From Lentisphaeria bacterium (GTDB lineage Bacteria; Verrucomicrobiota; Lentisphaeria; Victivallales; Victivallaceae): a stretch of 34,538 nucleotides of DNA. Within the stretch, counting starts at the first letter, position 1. Each line of letters opens with the position of its first letter. A program made the position numbers and the translations under genes. The notes beneath the pieces were generated by a model. It was not told where the DNA came from. It saw only the letters and a list, made by a program, of their open reading frames with translations, and searched no databases. The stretch is taken from positions 1-34,538 of the forward strand of contig JAFTDL010000350.1 of assembly GCA_017454215.1 (NCBI GenBank), written 5' to 3'. This document shows, in pieces, positions 16,401 to 22,755 of this stretch.

Positions 16401-16883
16401 TCAGAAGAGTTTTTTTATCAGCACGACAGCCTCGGCGGCGATCCCTTCGCCGCGGCCGGTGAAGCCCAGCTTTTCGGTCGTCGTGAATTTGACCGAAACC
16501 TGATCGAGGGCAACGCAAAGTCCATCGGCAAGATTCGAGCGCATTTTCTCCCGCCACGGTCCCAGTTTCGGGGCCTGGGCGATCAGCGTCACGTCGGCGT
16601 TGACGATTCCGTAACAGGAGAAGCGGGGGGATCTCATCACGTTTTCGAGCAGATGCATGCTGTCCGCCCCGGCGTAAGCGGGGTCGCTGTCGGGAAACCA
16701 TTGACCGATATCTCCCAGAGCAGCCGCGCCCAGCAGCGCGTCGATGAGAGCATGAACGGCGACATCCGCATCGCTGTGGCCGTCGAGTCCGCGCTCATAC
16801 GGAATATCGACGCCGCACAGGATCAGTTTGCGGTTTTCGACCAGACGGTGAACGTCATACCCCTGTCCGACTCTGAACTCCAC
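16401..16883 (-). CDS. ispF: 2-C-methyl-D-erythritol 2,4-cyclodiphosphate synthase
   Basis: A 160-aa IspF of the non-mevalonate isoprenoid pathway, making MEcPP and releasing CMP. The zinc ligands Asp10 and His12 lie in GQGYDVHRL and His44 in VAVHALIDALLGA; further signatures are LDGHSDAD, GDIGQWFPDSD and VKFTTTEKLGFTGRGEGI. The start codon is GTG with AAGGGAG six bases before it. It is not fused to IspD. Its 190-bp upstream region contains a structured element (16905-16995) that recurs upstream of the PBP-stub/rodA genes, ending directly at this gene's ribosome site. The product feeds undecaprenyl phosphate synthesis, so that shared leader is suggestive. Confidence 0.95.
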   Translation of the reverse strand: MEFRVGQGYDVHRLVENRKLILCGVDIPYERGLDGHSDADVAVHALIDALLGAAALGDIGQWFPDSDPAYAGADSMHLLENVMRSPRFSCYGIVNADVTLIAQAPKLGPWREKMRSNLADGLCVALDQVSVKFTTTEKLGFTGRGEGIAAEAVVLIKKLF

Positions 16884-16904
16884 GGCAGACTCCCTTCTTG
16901 AAAA

Positions 16905-16995
16905 GCTCTGTTCCCTTCCCCCGAGCCCCTGTCCTTTTGCGGGAAAAGCGGAGTGTTTCGGAACAGGATCCGCCGACCCGTGCGGGAGACAGAGC
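16905..16995 (-). promoter_or_regulatory. Conserved structured leader-like element, copy A (upstream of ispF)
   Basis: Read on the minus strand, this 91-bp stretch aligns end to end with copy B at 30807-30914. Shared blocks are GCTCTGT at the 5' end, CACGGGTCGGCGGATCC, CCGAAAC, AAAAGGACAGGGG, CGGGG, AAGGGA and ACAGAG at the 3' end. The ends can pair (CTCTGT with ACAGAG), and CTGTTCC can alternatively pair with GGAACAG. The 3' end lies 22 bases before the ispF GTG. Compared with copy B it lacks about 20 bases near the 3' end and has no good promoter directly upstream. It could be a cis-acting RNA leader, a degenerate small RNA gene, or a dispersed repeat; I do not recognise the family. Confidence 0.55.
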
Positions 16996-17001
16996 GTCTT
17001 G

Positions 17002-17044
17002 AAAAAAAAGAAAACTTTTTCCCGGTGTCGAACGGAAAAAAGTT
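17002..17044 (-). terminator. Rho-independent terminator after the 36-aa protein gene
   Basis: On the minus strand an 11-bp stem (17034-17044 with 17013-17023, one G:U pair, 10-base loop) is followed by a run of eight T (17002-17009). It lies 33 bases after the stop codon and just before copy A of the structured element. Confidence 0.65.
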
Positions 17045-17076
17045 CTCATCGAAATCTTTTCAGGGAAGAACGACCC

Positions 17077-17187
17077 TTACTTCTTCTTCGCAGCGGCCGC
17101 CTTGGCAGCCATATCCCGCGCGTGGACACGCTCCAGATACGCTTTGCGGCGGTTGCGTTTTTCAACTTTATTCAGCTGCTGACCCAT
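17077..17187 (-). CDS. Small strongly basic protein, 36 aa, unknown function
   Basis: A 36-residue protein that starts MGQQLNKVEKRNRRKAYLER and ends AAKAAAAKKK. Fourteen residues are Lys or Arg, with no hydrophobic segment, as in ribosome-associated or nucleic-acid-binding peptides. Support for a real gene is unusually good for its size: an AAGGAG site six bases before the ATG, a perfectly spaced promoter upstream (17234-17262) and a terminator downstream. I recall short MGQQLNKV-like proteins from Verrucomicrobia/Lentisphaerae genomes, but this is memory, not a search. It has no known function. The next gene in the same direction is ispF, beyond the terminator. Confidence 0.75.
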   Translation of the reverse strand: MGQQLNKVEKRNRRKAYLERVHARDMAAKAAAAKKK

Positions 17188-17233
17188 TTTCGACTCCTTG
17201 GTTCCTTGTTGCTGTAAAAACAGTATGAGGTAT

Positions 17234-17262
17234 AATATAACGCGCGAGGCGCGCGATTGCAA
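17234..17262 (-). promoter_or_regulatory. Promoter of the 36-aa basic protein gene
   Basis: On the minus strand: TTGCAA (17257-17262), a 17-bp spacer, TATATT (17234-17239). A CGCGCG-rich palindrome fills the spacer (17241-17255). The leader is about 40 bases. Confidence 0.7.
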
Positions 17263-17297
17263 ACGCCCGTCGGAAAAAAACGCCGTATTCGGACAAA

Positions 17298-18167
17298 TTA
17301 CTTCAAAAAATCGGGACGTGAACGGAAAAAGCTCCATTCCTCGGGATGCTCGACCGCCTTGCCCGGCGCCAGAGTGACCAGCGGCGAAAGTGTCTCCGCC
17401 TCCAGCATGCCGCGCGTGGTGAAAAACTCGCAGTTGCACCCGAAATCGGGATATTCGCGATCCCGGTACGCGGGAAAACGCTTGACAAGGTAGGCGCCGT
17501 CCAGCTCGCAGGCGATGTATCCGGCGGAGTTGAACACGCCGAACTTCAGCGGTTCGCCCGAGCCGCCCTGCTCGCTCATTTCGATGAAGCGCTTCCCCCA
17601 CTTGAAACGGGGATCGGACATATCGGTGTAGGGCCACATGGCCATGGCCCGCGCCGGCAGCAGCGCGTGTCCCTCGCCCCTGCCGTTGGGCATGTATTTT
17701 TCCTGCGGCACGATCACCCTGCAGCCGGGGGCGATGACAGTGAGCGCCCACGCCGCCAGACGGATATCCCAGCGTCCCGTGTTGAATATGCGGTGGAGGA
17801 TCCTGACTTTCCCGTCGGCCAGACTGATCTCCAGTTCCTTGCGGATGCCGTTCTCGACCTCCTCCGGACAGATGAAAGTGACGGTATCGTTGTCGATTTT
17901 GTACGGGACCGGGACATTATCCACGAAATAAGAACGGGGCGCGGCCTCGGGCGCATGCCAGAGACGGTGACCTCCGTAGCTCTGCCACGTGTTTTTCCGC
18001 ACGGAATCCAGCTGTTCCCTGAATTCGCACATGAAATTCCGGCCTCCGGAAAAACCGGCGCCGATAATGCGCGGACCGAAGGCGGTCGTCGCAAAAACAT
18101 CAATGCCGCCGTCCGAAAGTCTGATGCAGTCGCGAATGCCGTGAAATTCGCATTTTTCGGTTATCAT
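17298..18167 (-). CDS. DUF4380 protein (aldose-epimerase-like sandwich)
   Basis: A 289-aa protein resembling DUF4380: FATTAFGPRIIGAGFSGGRN at the start, GGHRLWHAPEAAPRSYF (the family hallmark), a central RRIFN-like strand and a C-terminal CEFFTTRGMLEAETLSPL. The family looks like galactose mutarotase-type beta-sandwiches and is thought to bind sugars; no enzymatic role is established. It has no signal peptide. An in-frame ATG at 18188 overlaps the upstream stop as ATGA, but the ATG at 18167 has the better ribosome site (GGGGGGAT), so I use it. It is the last gene of a four-gene minus-strand operon. Confidence 0.75.
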   Translation of the reverse strand: MITEKCEFHGIRDCIRLSDGGIDVFATTAFGPRIIGAGFSGGRNFMCEFREQLDSVRKNTWQSYGGHRLWHAPEAAPRSYFVDNVPVPYKIDNDTVTFICPEEVENGIRKELEISLADGKVRILHRIFNTGRWDIRLAAWALTVIAPGCRVIVPQEKYMPNGRGEGHALLPARAMAMWPYTDMSDPRFKWGKRFIEMSEQGGSGEPLKFGVFNSAGYIACELDGAYLVKRFPAYRDREYPDFGCNCEFFTTRGMLEAETLSPLVTLAPGKAVEHPEEWSFFRSRPDFLK

Positions 18168-18184
18168 GTTCACATCCCCCCGTT

Positions 18185-19819
18185 TCATTCGTTATTCGTC
18201 CGCAAGACCCCCTTCCAGAGAGAGAGGGGGTGGTCGTTGTAGGTGTATTCCTGCGGCAGAAGATTGGTCCAGCTTCTGTCGGCGGTACCGGGAAATTCCG
18301 TTCCGATCAGGAAAACGACGGATTCTTCGGCGGGTATCTCGTCGATGGAGCGGATCTTTGTCGCCTTGACGCCTGCGTAAAACAGTTCGCCGTAGAGGTC
18401 ATTGATGCCGATCTTGTACAATTTTTCGCAGCCGGCGGGAGCCAGAACTTTTCTGAGATCCGCGCCGATACGGCGTTTGTCGGTTTTCTGCGCCCGGTAC
18501 GGAGCCATCACGCCTCCGTAAAAAATACCGCACGAAACGGAGACCAGCAGCAGCATGATCCAGAGCGGCTGCTGTCTGCGGCAGGATCTGAATATGAGAA
18601 AAATGATCAGCAGCAGAATGCAGCAGACGGCGACGACGGCGGGAAAGTGAAGCGCATCCCGGAAGGCAAGGGAGTTTTTGAGACTGATGAACAATCCCAG
18701 CCATTTTTCGGGAACCAGCAGCACGGTGATGAAAGCCGCGACAAGTCCCGCGGCCAGAAGTTCGCCGGCAAAGAGGATCCCGCGCACGCGTTCGCCGTAT
18801 CGGCGAGTTCCCAGTTCGTAGGTGATGCCGGTCTGGATGGCCAGCGGACCGAGCAGAAAGAAAATATCACGCGACTCCCGGTCGTTGAAGAGCCAGACGA
18901 TCGCAAGGATAACGAAAGTCAGCGTTCGCAGATAGCGGCTGAAAATGGGCGTCTTGTCCAGTTCCTGCAGGGCGACGCAGAAGGGAAGCCAGGCGATCAG
19001 CGACCACGGCAGGAGCCTGAGCGGCAGGAGCAGAGGAAACTCTATGATGTCCAGAAAATATTTCTTTTTGTAAAACAGAACGCTGTCGATCCAGAGATCG
19101 TACAGACTGCCGTCGGAGCGGAGAAGGAAAGGAAAAGTCCATGCCGCCACGACGCCCGCGAGCAGCAGTACGGCGACGACGAAGCCCGGACTGCGGAATT
19201 TTGATTTGACCGACAGCGGTCTTCTGAAAAAAAACATCGGCGCGATGAAATACAGCAGCATCGAGAAACCGCATGAGAGAAAACTCAGCGCGGTCAGCAC
19301 CGAAGAGCAGATCCACGCTTTGTTCCAGTTCGACTTGCGGATCCCGTAATAGAAGAACACGAGCTGGGCGGAGAGCAGAAAGAACGCCCCGGTCGTCGCG
19401 GGATTTCCCTCGACGGCTTTCTCCATGGCGATCAGCGGAGTGAGGTAAAACGCGGCGGCGACGAATCCGGCCTTGGGCGTTCTCTGACTGGCCGCGGCGA
19501 AGTAGACGAGGACGCCGCCCGCGGCGAGCATCAGCATGGAGATCCCCCGCATGACCAGTTCGACCGGCGCTCCGGTCAGGCTGTGGATGCCCCATGTCGC
19601 CGCGGGGAATACGGGGACGGCATTGTATTCGGGAACGCCGTGGGCCGTGACCAGCAGTGAACGGGGATTGAACTCCACGGCTTCGACGGCGAAAACACAT
19701 TCCTGCCTGAAAAGTTCTCTTTCGGCCGACAGCCACGGCAGATAGATCACAAGAAACGCCGCCGCAAGCGCGCAGACGCAGGCGGTCCGGCTCCAGATAC
19801 GTTCAGAGTAAGGTCCCAT
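18185..19819 (-). CDS. GT39-like polytopic membrane glycosyltransferase
   Basis: A 544-aa membrane protein: TM1 (CVCALAAAFLVIYLPWL), then an extracytoplasmic loop (ERELFRQECVFAVEAVEFN), followed by about eleven further hydrophobic segments and a soluble C-terminal tail of about 100 residues. The layout is that of ArnT/PMT-type (GT39) transferases and it resembles the protein at 814-2304 in plan but not closely in sequence; the HPP-type motif is not clear here, so the assignment is weaker. It would act at the outer face of the inner membrane using a polyprenyl-linked sugar. ACGGA before the ATG is a modest ribosome site. The gene lies 38 bp after the isochorismatase-like gene. Confidence 0.65.
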   Translation of the reverse strand: MGPYSERIWSRTACVCALAAAFLVIYLPWLSAERELFRQECVFAVEAVEFNPRSLLVTAHGVPEYNAVPVFPAATWGIHSLTGAPVELVMRGISMLMLAAGGVLVYFAAASQRTPKAGFVAAAFYLTPLIAMEKAVEGNPATTGAFFLLSAQLVFFYYGIRKSNWNKAWICSSVLTALSFLSCGFSMLLYFIAPMFFFRRPLSVKSKFRSPGFVVAVLLLAGVVAAWTFPFLLRSDGSLYDLWIDSVLFYKKKYFLDIIEFPLLLPLRLLPWSLIAWLPFCVALQELDKTPIFSRYLRTLTFVILAIVWLFNDRESRDIFFLLGPLAIQTGITYELGTRRYGERVRGILFAGELLAAGLVAAFITVLLVPEKWLGLFISLKNSLAFRDALHFPAVVAVCCILLLIIFLIFRSCRRQQPLWIMLLLVSVSCGIFYGGVMAPYRAQKTDKRRIGADLRKVLAPAGCEKLYKIGINDLYGELFYAGVKATKIRSIDEIPAEESVVFLIGTEFPGTADRSWTNLLPQEYTYNDHPLSLWKGVLRTNNE

Positions 19820-19857
19820 ATTCCGTAAAAATCGAGTTCATTCGCCGTCCGGCATCA

Positions 19858-20409
19858 TCACCGCACAAGTTTCGACACGGCCTTGAATGCCGGATGTTTC
19901 GCCGTCCGCAGCAGCATGAAAAGAATGGCCTCGCTGCTCGCGACCAGCGCGCCGGACGCCCGCATCTGGGAGATCGCGCTTTCACGATCGCTCTCCCTGC
20001 GGCTGGCGACGGCGTCCTGCGCGACAATGGTCCGGAACCCCGCTTCGAGACTCTCCAGCACGCTCTGAAAAACGCACACGTGGGATTCGATCCCGCAGAA
20101 AATGAGTGTCTGCGGCGGACTTTTCTTCAATCCTTCCGCGAACAGCGGTTCTGCGAATACGGAAAAACCGGTTTTGGCGATGACGGGAGTTCCCGGCAAG
20201 AGAAGTTCAGAAAACTCCGGGAGCGTCGCTCCCAGTCCCTGCGGATACTGTTCCGTAACGATGACGGGCATTCCCAGCTCTCCCGCGCCGGAAAGCAGCA
20301 GTTTGATCCTGTTCCCGGCCTGTTCGAAGCCGGACATGGCAGGAACGAGACGCGCCTGCACGTCGATCATGACAAGACGGCTCGACGCCGCTTCAGGAAA
20401 AAGACTCAT
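19858..20409 (-). CDS. Isochorismatase-like hydrolase
   Basis: A 183-aa cysteine hydrolase-fold protein. The catalytic triad of the family is visible: Asp16 in LVMIDVQARLVP, Lys79 in VIAKTGFSVF, and Cys112 in FCGIESHVCVFQSV. Length and spacing match the YcaC-like branch rather than true isochorismatases or nicotinamidases (the zinc-site pattern of the latter is not seen). Substrate unknown. AAGGGGA lies upstream of the ATG. It sits 15 bp after a small exported protein gene and 38 bp before a membrane glycosyltransferase, probably one operon, with no evident pathway. Confidence 0.87.
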   Translation of the reverse strand: MSLFPEAASSRLVMIDVQARLVPAMSGFEQAGNRIKLLLSGAGELGMPVIVTEQYPQGLGATLPEFSELLLPGTPVIAKTGFSVFAEPLFAEGLKKSPPQTLIFCGIESHVCVFQSVLESLEAGFRTIVAQDAVASRRESDRESAISQMRASGALVASSEAILFMLLRTAKHPAFKAVSKLVR

Positions 20410-20424
20410 ACATTCATCCCCTTC

Positions 20425-20799
20425 TCAATAATTTCCGCCCGTGGACACACCTGTCAGCGCCACGGGCAGAAGTGCGATATCCCAGGTCAATTTGAACGGA
20501 GCCACAGCCCCCAGCGTCGTGTTCTGGATCCCCGTTTTGAAATATCCGAACGGCCACCCCAGCAGGGTCTGCCCCAGTCCGAGGGGCAGACGGAAGATGC
20601 CCACCATGTCGTAACCGATCTTGACCATGTGCACCGCGCCGGACTGCATGCCCCTCATCACGTAGGGCGTTGCGATCGAAGCCGCTTTCAGGGCCAGCGG
20701 GGCGAACACGGCCATGGTCACTGGGTCCATGGCGCGAGCGCGCGCCGGCGCGAAGAGCGCCATTGCCAGCAGAATGAAAAAAATCGCTTTTTTCGGCAT
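20425..20799 (-). CDS. Small exported protein of unknown function
   Basis: A 124-aa protein with a clear signal peptide (MPKKAIFFILLAMALFAPARARA) and a mature part of about 100 residues rich in Gly, Leu and Val: several weakly hydrophobic stretches such as FRLPLGLGQTLLGWPFGYF and TWDIALLPVALTGV, no cysteine. It may sit in or on a membrane. I do not recognise the family. The ATG at 20799 has AGGA five bases upstream; a GTG at 20811 in the same frame is possible. It is the first gene of the operon that runs to DUF4380, with its promoter at 20855-20883. Confidence 0.65.
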   Translation of the reverse strand: MPKKAIFFILLAMALFAPARARAMDPVTMAVFAPLALKAASIATPYVMRGMQSGAVHMVKIGYDMVGIFRLPLGLGQTLLGWPFGYFKTGIQNTTLGAVAPFKLTWDIALLPVALTGVSTGGNY

Positions 20800-20854
20800 C
20801 GGTCCTGTCACTTTCCGGTCATGCCCGGCATGTTCCTCAAATGTCCCTGTTGAA

Positions 20855-20883
20855 AAAATACATCGTCAAATGCGTTTCGTCAA
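20855..20883 (-). promoter_or_regulatory. Promoter of the exported-protein/isochorismatase operon
   Basis: On the minus strand: TTGACG (20878-20883), a 17-bp spacer, TATTTT (20855-20860); the leader is about 50 bases. Confidence 0.5.
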
Positions 20884-20911
20884 CCGCGCGTATATAAATT
20901 CAACGAAAAAG

Positions 20912-21685
20912 TCAGCACAATATTTTCAGCGCATTGACAGAAAACATGACGATCCCGGCGAGAAACAGCACGCAGTAGACGCACAGCCGGAAGATCCTCT
21001 CGTCGGCTTTGCGGTGCAGAAAGTCCCCGAGAAACATTCCGGCCAGAACGAAAGGCAGGGCGACGAGAAAACTTTTGCCCATGCCGGCTGTCCAGACGGT
21101 CCCCTGAAACGTCCATTCGGCGATGCGGATGAAGTTCATGGTCAGCCAAAGCATGGTCAGCGTCATACGGAAGAGGCCCTTTTCGGGCAGCGCACGGGAG
21201 GCGTAGATGATGACGACGGGGCCGCCCGTGCCGAATGCGCCGTGAACGATGCCCCCGAGAACAAGGAGCAGACGCATGAGGACGCCCCTGCCCCGTCCGG
21301 CGGGGACCGGAGGAGCCGTTTCTTTTCTCAGTGTCCTGATGCCGCCTCCGGCGCCGACGGCGATCATGACGCAGGCGAGGAGCAGACTCAGCGCGGGCGC
21401 GGAAAGACGGTTGAAAAGAAAGATGCCGACGGGCAGACCGGCGGCGACATGAAGCGCGATGAAAAAGTATTCCTTCCACACCACCGAACGCCAGGAGCGA
21501 AAGGCGATGTACAGAGACAGCAGGACACTGAGCGTGCAGAGATACGGAACGCTCATTTTCAGGCCCAGCAGCATGCTTACGAAAGGCAGCGCGATGACCG
21601 AGCTCCCGAAGCCCGTGATGCCTTCGAGCGTGAACGAACAGAAAACGACCGCCCCGGCGGCAAGCAGTGTCGTCAGATCTTCCAT
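20912..21685 (-). CDS. TauE/SafE-family permease
   Basis: A 257-aa protein with eight predicted membrane helices in two repeats. The first repeat starts GAVVFCSFTLEGITGFGSSVIALPF and the second GGIVHGAFGTGGPVVIIYASR, the paired G-x-x-G-F/G-T-G-G pattern of TauE/SafE (sulfite exporter) proteins. Members export sulfite, sulfoacetate or other small organosulfur anions, or take up related anions; the substrate here is not determinable. GGAG lies nine bases before the ATG. The gene has its own promoter and a leader holding a terminator-like hairpin, so its expression may be controlled by attenuation. Confidence 0.87.
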   Translation of the reverse strand: MEDLTTLLAAGAVVFCSFTLEGITGFGSSVIALPFVSMLLGLKMSVPYLCTLSVLLSLYIAFRSWRSVVWKEYFFIALHVAAGLPVGIFLFNRLSAPALSLLLACVMIAVGAGGGIRTLRKETAPPVPAGRGRGVLMRLLLVLGGIVHGAFGTGGPVVIIYASRALPEKGLFRMTLTMLWLTMNFIRIAEWTFQGTVWTAGMGKSFLVALPFVLAGMFLGDFLHRKADERIFRLCVYCVLFLAGIVMFSVNALKILC

Positions 21686-21703
21686 GAAACGGACTCCGCG
21701 TTC

Positions 21704-21741
21704 AAAAAACAGAACGGTCCCGGCTGACCGAAGGACCGTTC
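21704..21741 (-). terminator. Terminator-like hairpin in the TauE/SafE leader
   Basis: On the minus strand a 9-bp stem (21733-21741 with 21712-21720), extended by a 3-bp inner stem, is followed by TGTTTTTT (21704-21711). It lies between the permease promoter and its ATG. It could end transcripts from the DUF4434 gene upstream or attenuate the permease's own transcript. A 13-codon ATG frame (21702-21743) spans it exactly but lacks a ribosome site. Confidence 0.65.
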
Positions 21742-21760
21742 ATCGACGGAAAACGCGGAT

Positions 21761-21789
21761 AATATATCCCGCCTGTTCCGATTTTTCAA
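21761..21789 (-). promoter_or_regulatory. Promoter of the TauE/SafE permease
   Basis: On the minus strand: TTGAAA (21784-21789), a 17-bp spacer, TATATT (21761-21766). The -35 lies nine bases after the stop of the DUF4434 gene. Confidence 0.65.
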
Positions 21790-21797
21790 CAGCAGCC

Positions 21798-22742
21798 TCA
21801 ATCGGGAAAGCCGTTTTTGAGATACTCCCGGTAACGGTCGTAGAGGTGATGCGCCGAGGGATACATGCTGTTGGGACTCATGAAGTGCGAAAACTCGAAG
21901 GTGAGCGCCTTTGTCACCCCGGCGCTTTCCGCGGCTTTGAGTTTTATCATCAGCTTCTCCCACTTGATGGGCAGAAAACGGATGGGCATATCCCGGTCGA
22001 AAGTCTCGCTGTTGGTCCAAAGCTCTATGCCGTATTTATCCGCGAGCCGCTTGTTGAGCAGCATCGCAGGGCCCAGTTCCTCGTAGGTCACGTGGCCGTC
22101 CTGAAAGGCGATGATGTCCACGTTGCCCGCAACGGTCTTCATGATGTGATTCCATGAGCGCTCGTGATCCTCGAAATCCAGATCGTGAGCGCCGGGCTCA
22201 TTGGGCATCCATGCCTTTCTGCCCAGCATTCCCGGAGAGATGAGCGTCGGCAGATTTCCGGAGATCTGCTTGCAGTAGCTGCTGTAACGCAGGAACTCCT
22301 GAACGATCCGCTCGTCCCGTACGGCGATCTCCTTCGACAGATACCAGCCCTTGAATGCTTTCCTGTGCCCGTAGCGGGACCAGACTTCGTCGAGCAGGCG
22401 GCGCTCCACATCCCACCGGGCCTCGAGATCGACGTCCCCGTACTGGCCGTTGTGACGCAGCGCGTAGGTCCCGAAAAAGTACCGCATACCGTATTTTTCG
22501 GCCAGATCGAGGAACATGTCGACCAGATCGACGGGCGGCTTGTAACAGCCGAACTCGCCGACGAGTATCTTCGACGGATAGGTGATGAATTTTTCCAGTC
22601 CGGAACGGATCATGATGACCGTGTCGATCCCGATCGCCTTCATGGCGGCGAAATCCCGGTCCCACTCTTCCCTGCCCCAGTTCTGATGGGGGATGTCCGA
22701 ACTGATCTCGTCGAGAAACGTTGCTTTTATCCGAATGCCCAT
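21798..22742 (-). CDS. DUF4434-type TIM-barrel protein (putative glycoside hydrolase)
   Basis: A 314-aa protein without signal peptide resembling DUF4434 proteins: IKATFLDEISSDIPHQNWG at the start, then the first barrel strand DFAAMKAIGIDTVIMIRSG, LAEKYGMRYFFGTYALR, AFKGWYLSKEIAVRDE (a conserved tryptophan and glutamate pair at a barrel strand end), NVDIIAFQDGHVTYEEL and KALTFEFSHFMSPNS. The family is thought to include sugar-degrading enzymes, with glutamates in GWYLSKE and near FQDG as candidate catalytic residues; activity is not established. AGAAAGG lies upstream of the ATG. It follows the 1774-aa mosaic gene by 13 bp and is clearly in its operon, suggesting intracellular processing of material the exported protein handles outside. 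Confidence 0.75.
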   Translation of the reverse strand: MGIRIKATFLDEISSDIPHQNWGREEWDRDFAAMKAIGIDTVIMIRSGLEKFITYPSKILVGEFGCYKPPVDLVDMFLDLAEKYGMRYFFGTYALRHNGQYGDVDLEARWDVERRLLDEVWSRYGHRKAFKGWYLSKEIAVRDERIVQEFLRYSSYCKQISGNLPTLISPGMLGRKAWMPNEPGAHDLDFEDHERSWNHIMKTVAGNVDIIAFQDGHVTYEELGPAMLLNKRLADKYGIELWTNSETFDRDMPIRFLPIKWEKLMIKLKAAESAGVTKALTFEFSHFMSPNSMYPSAHHLYDRYREYLKNGFPD

Positions 22743-22755
22743 AACTGCCTTTCTC

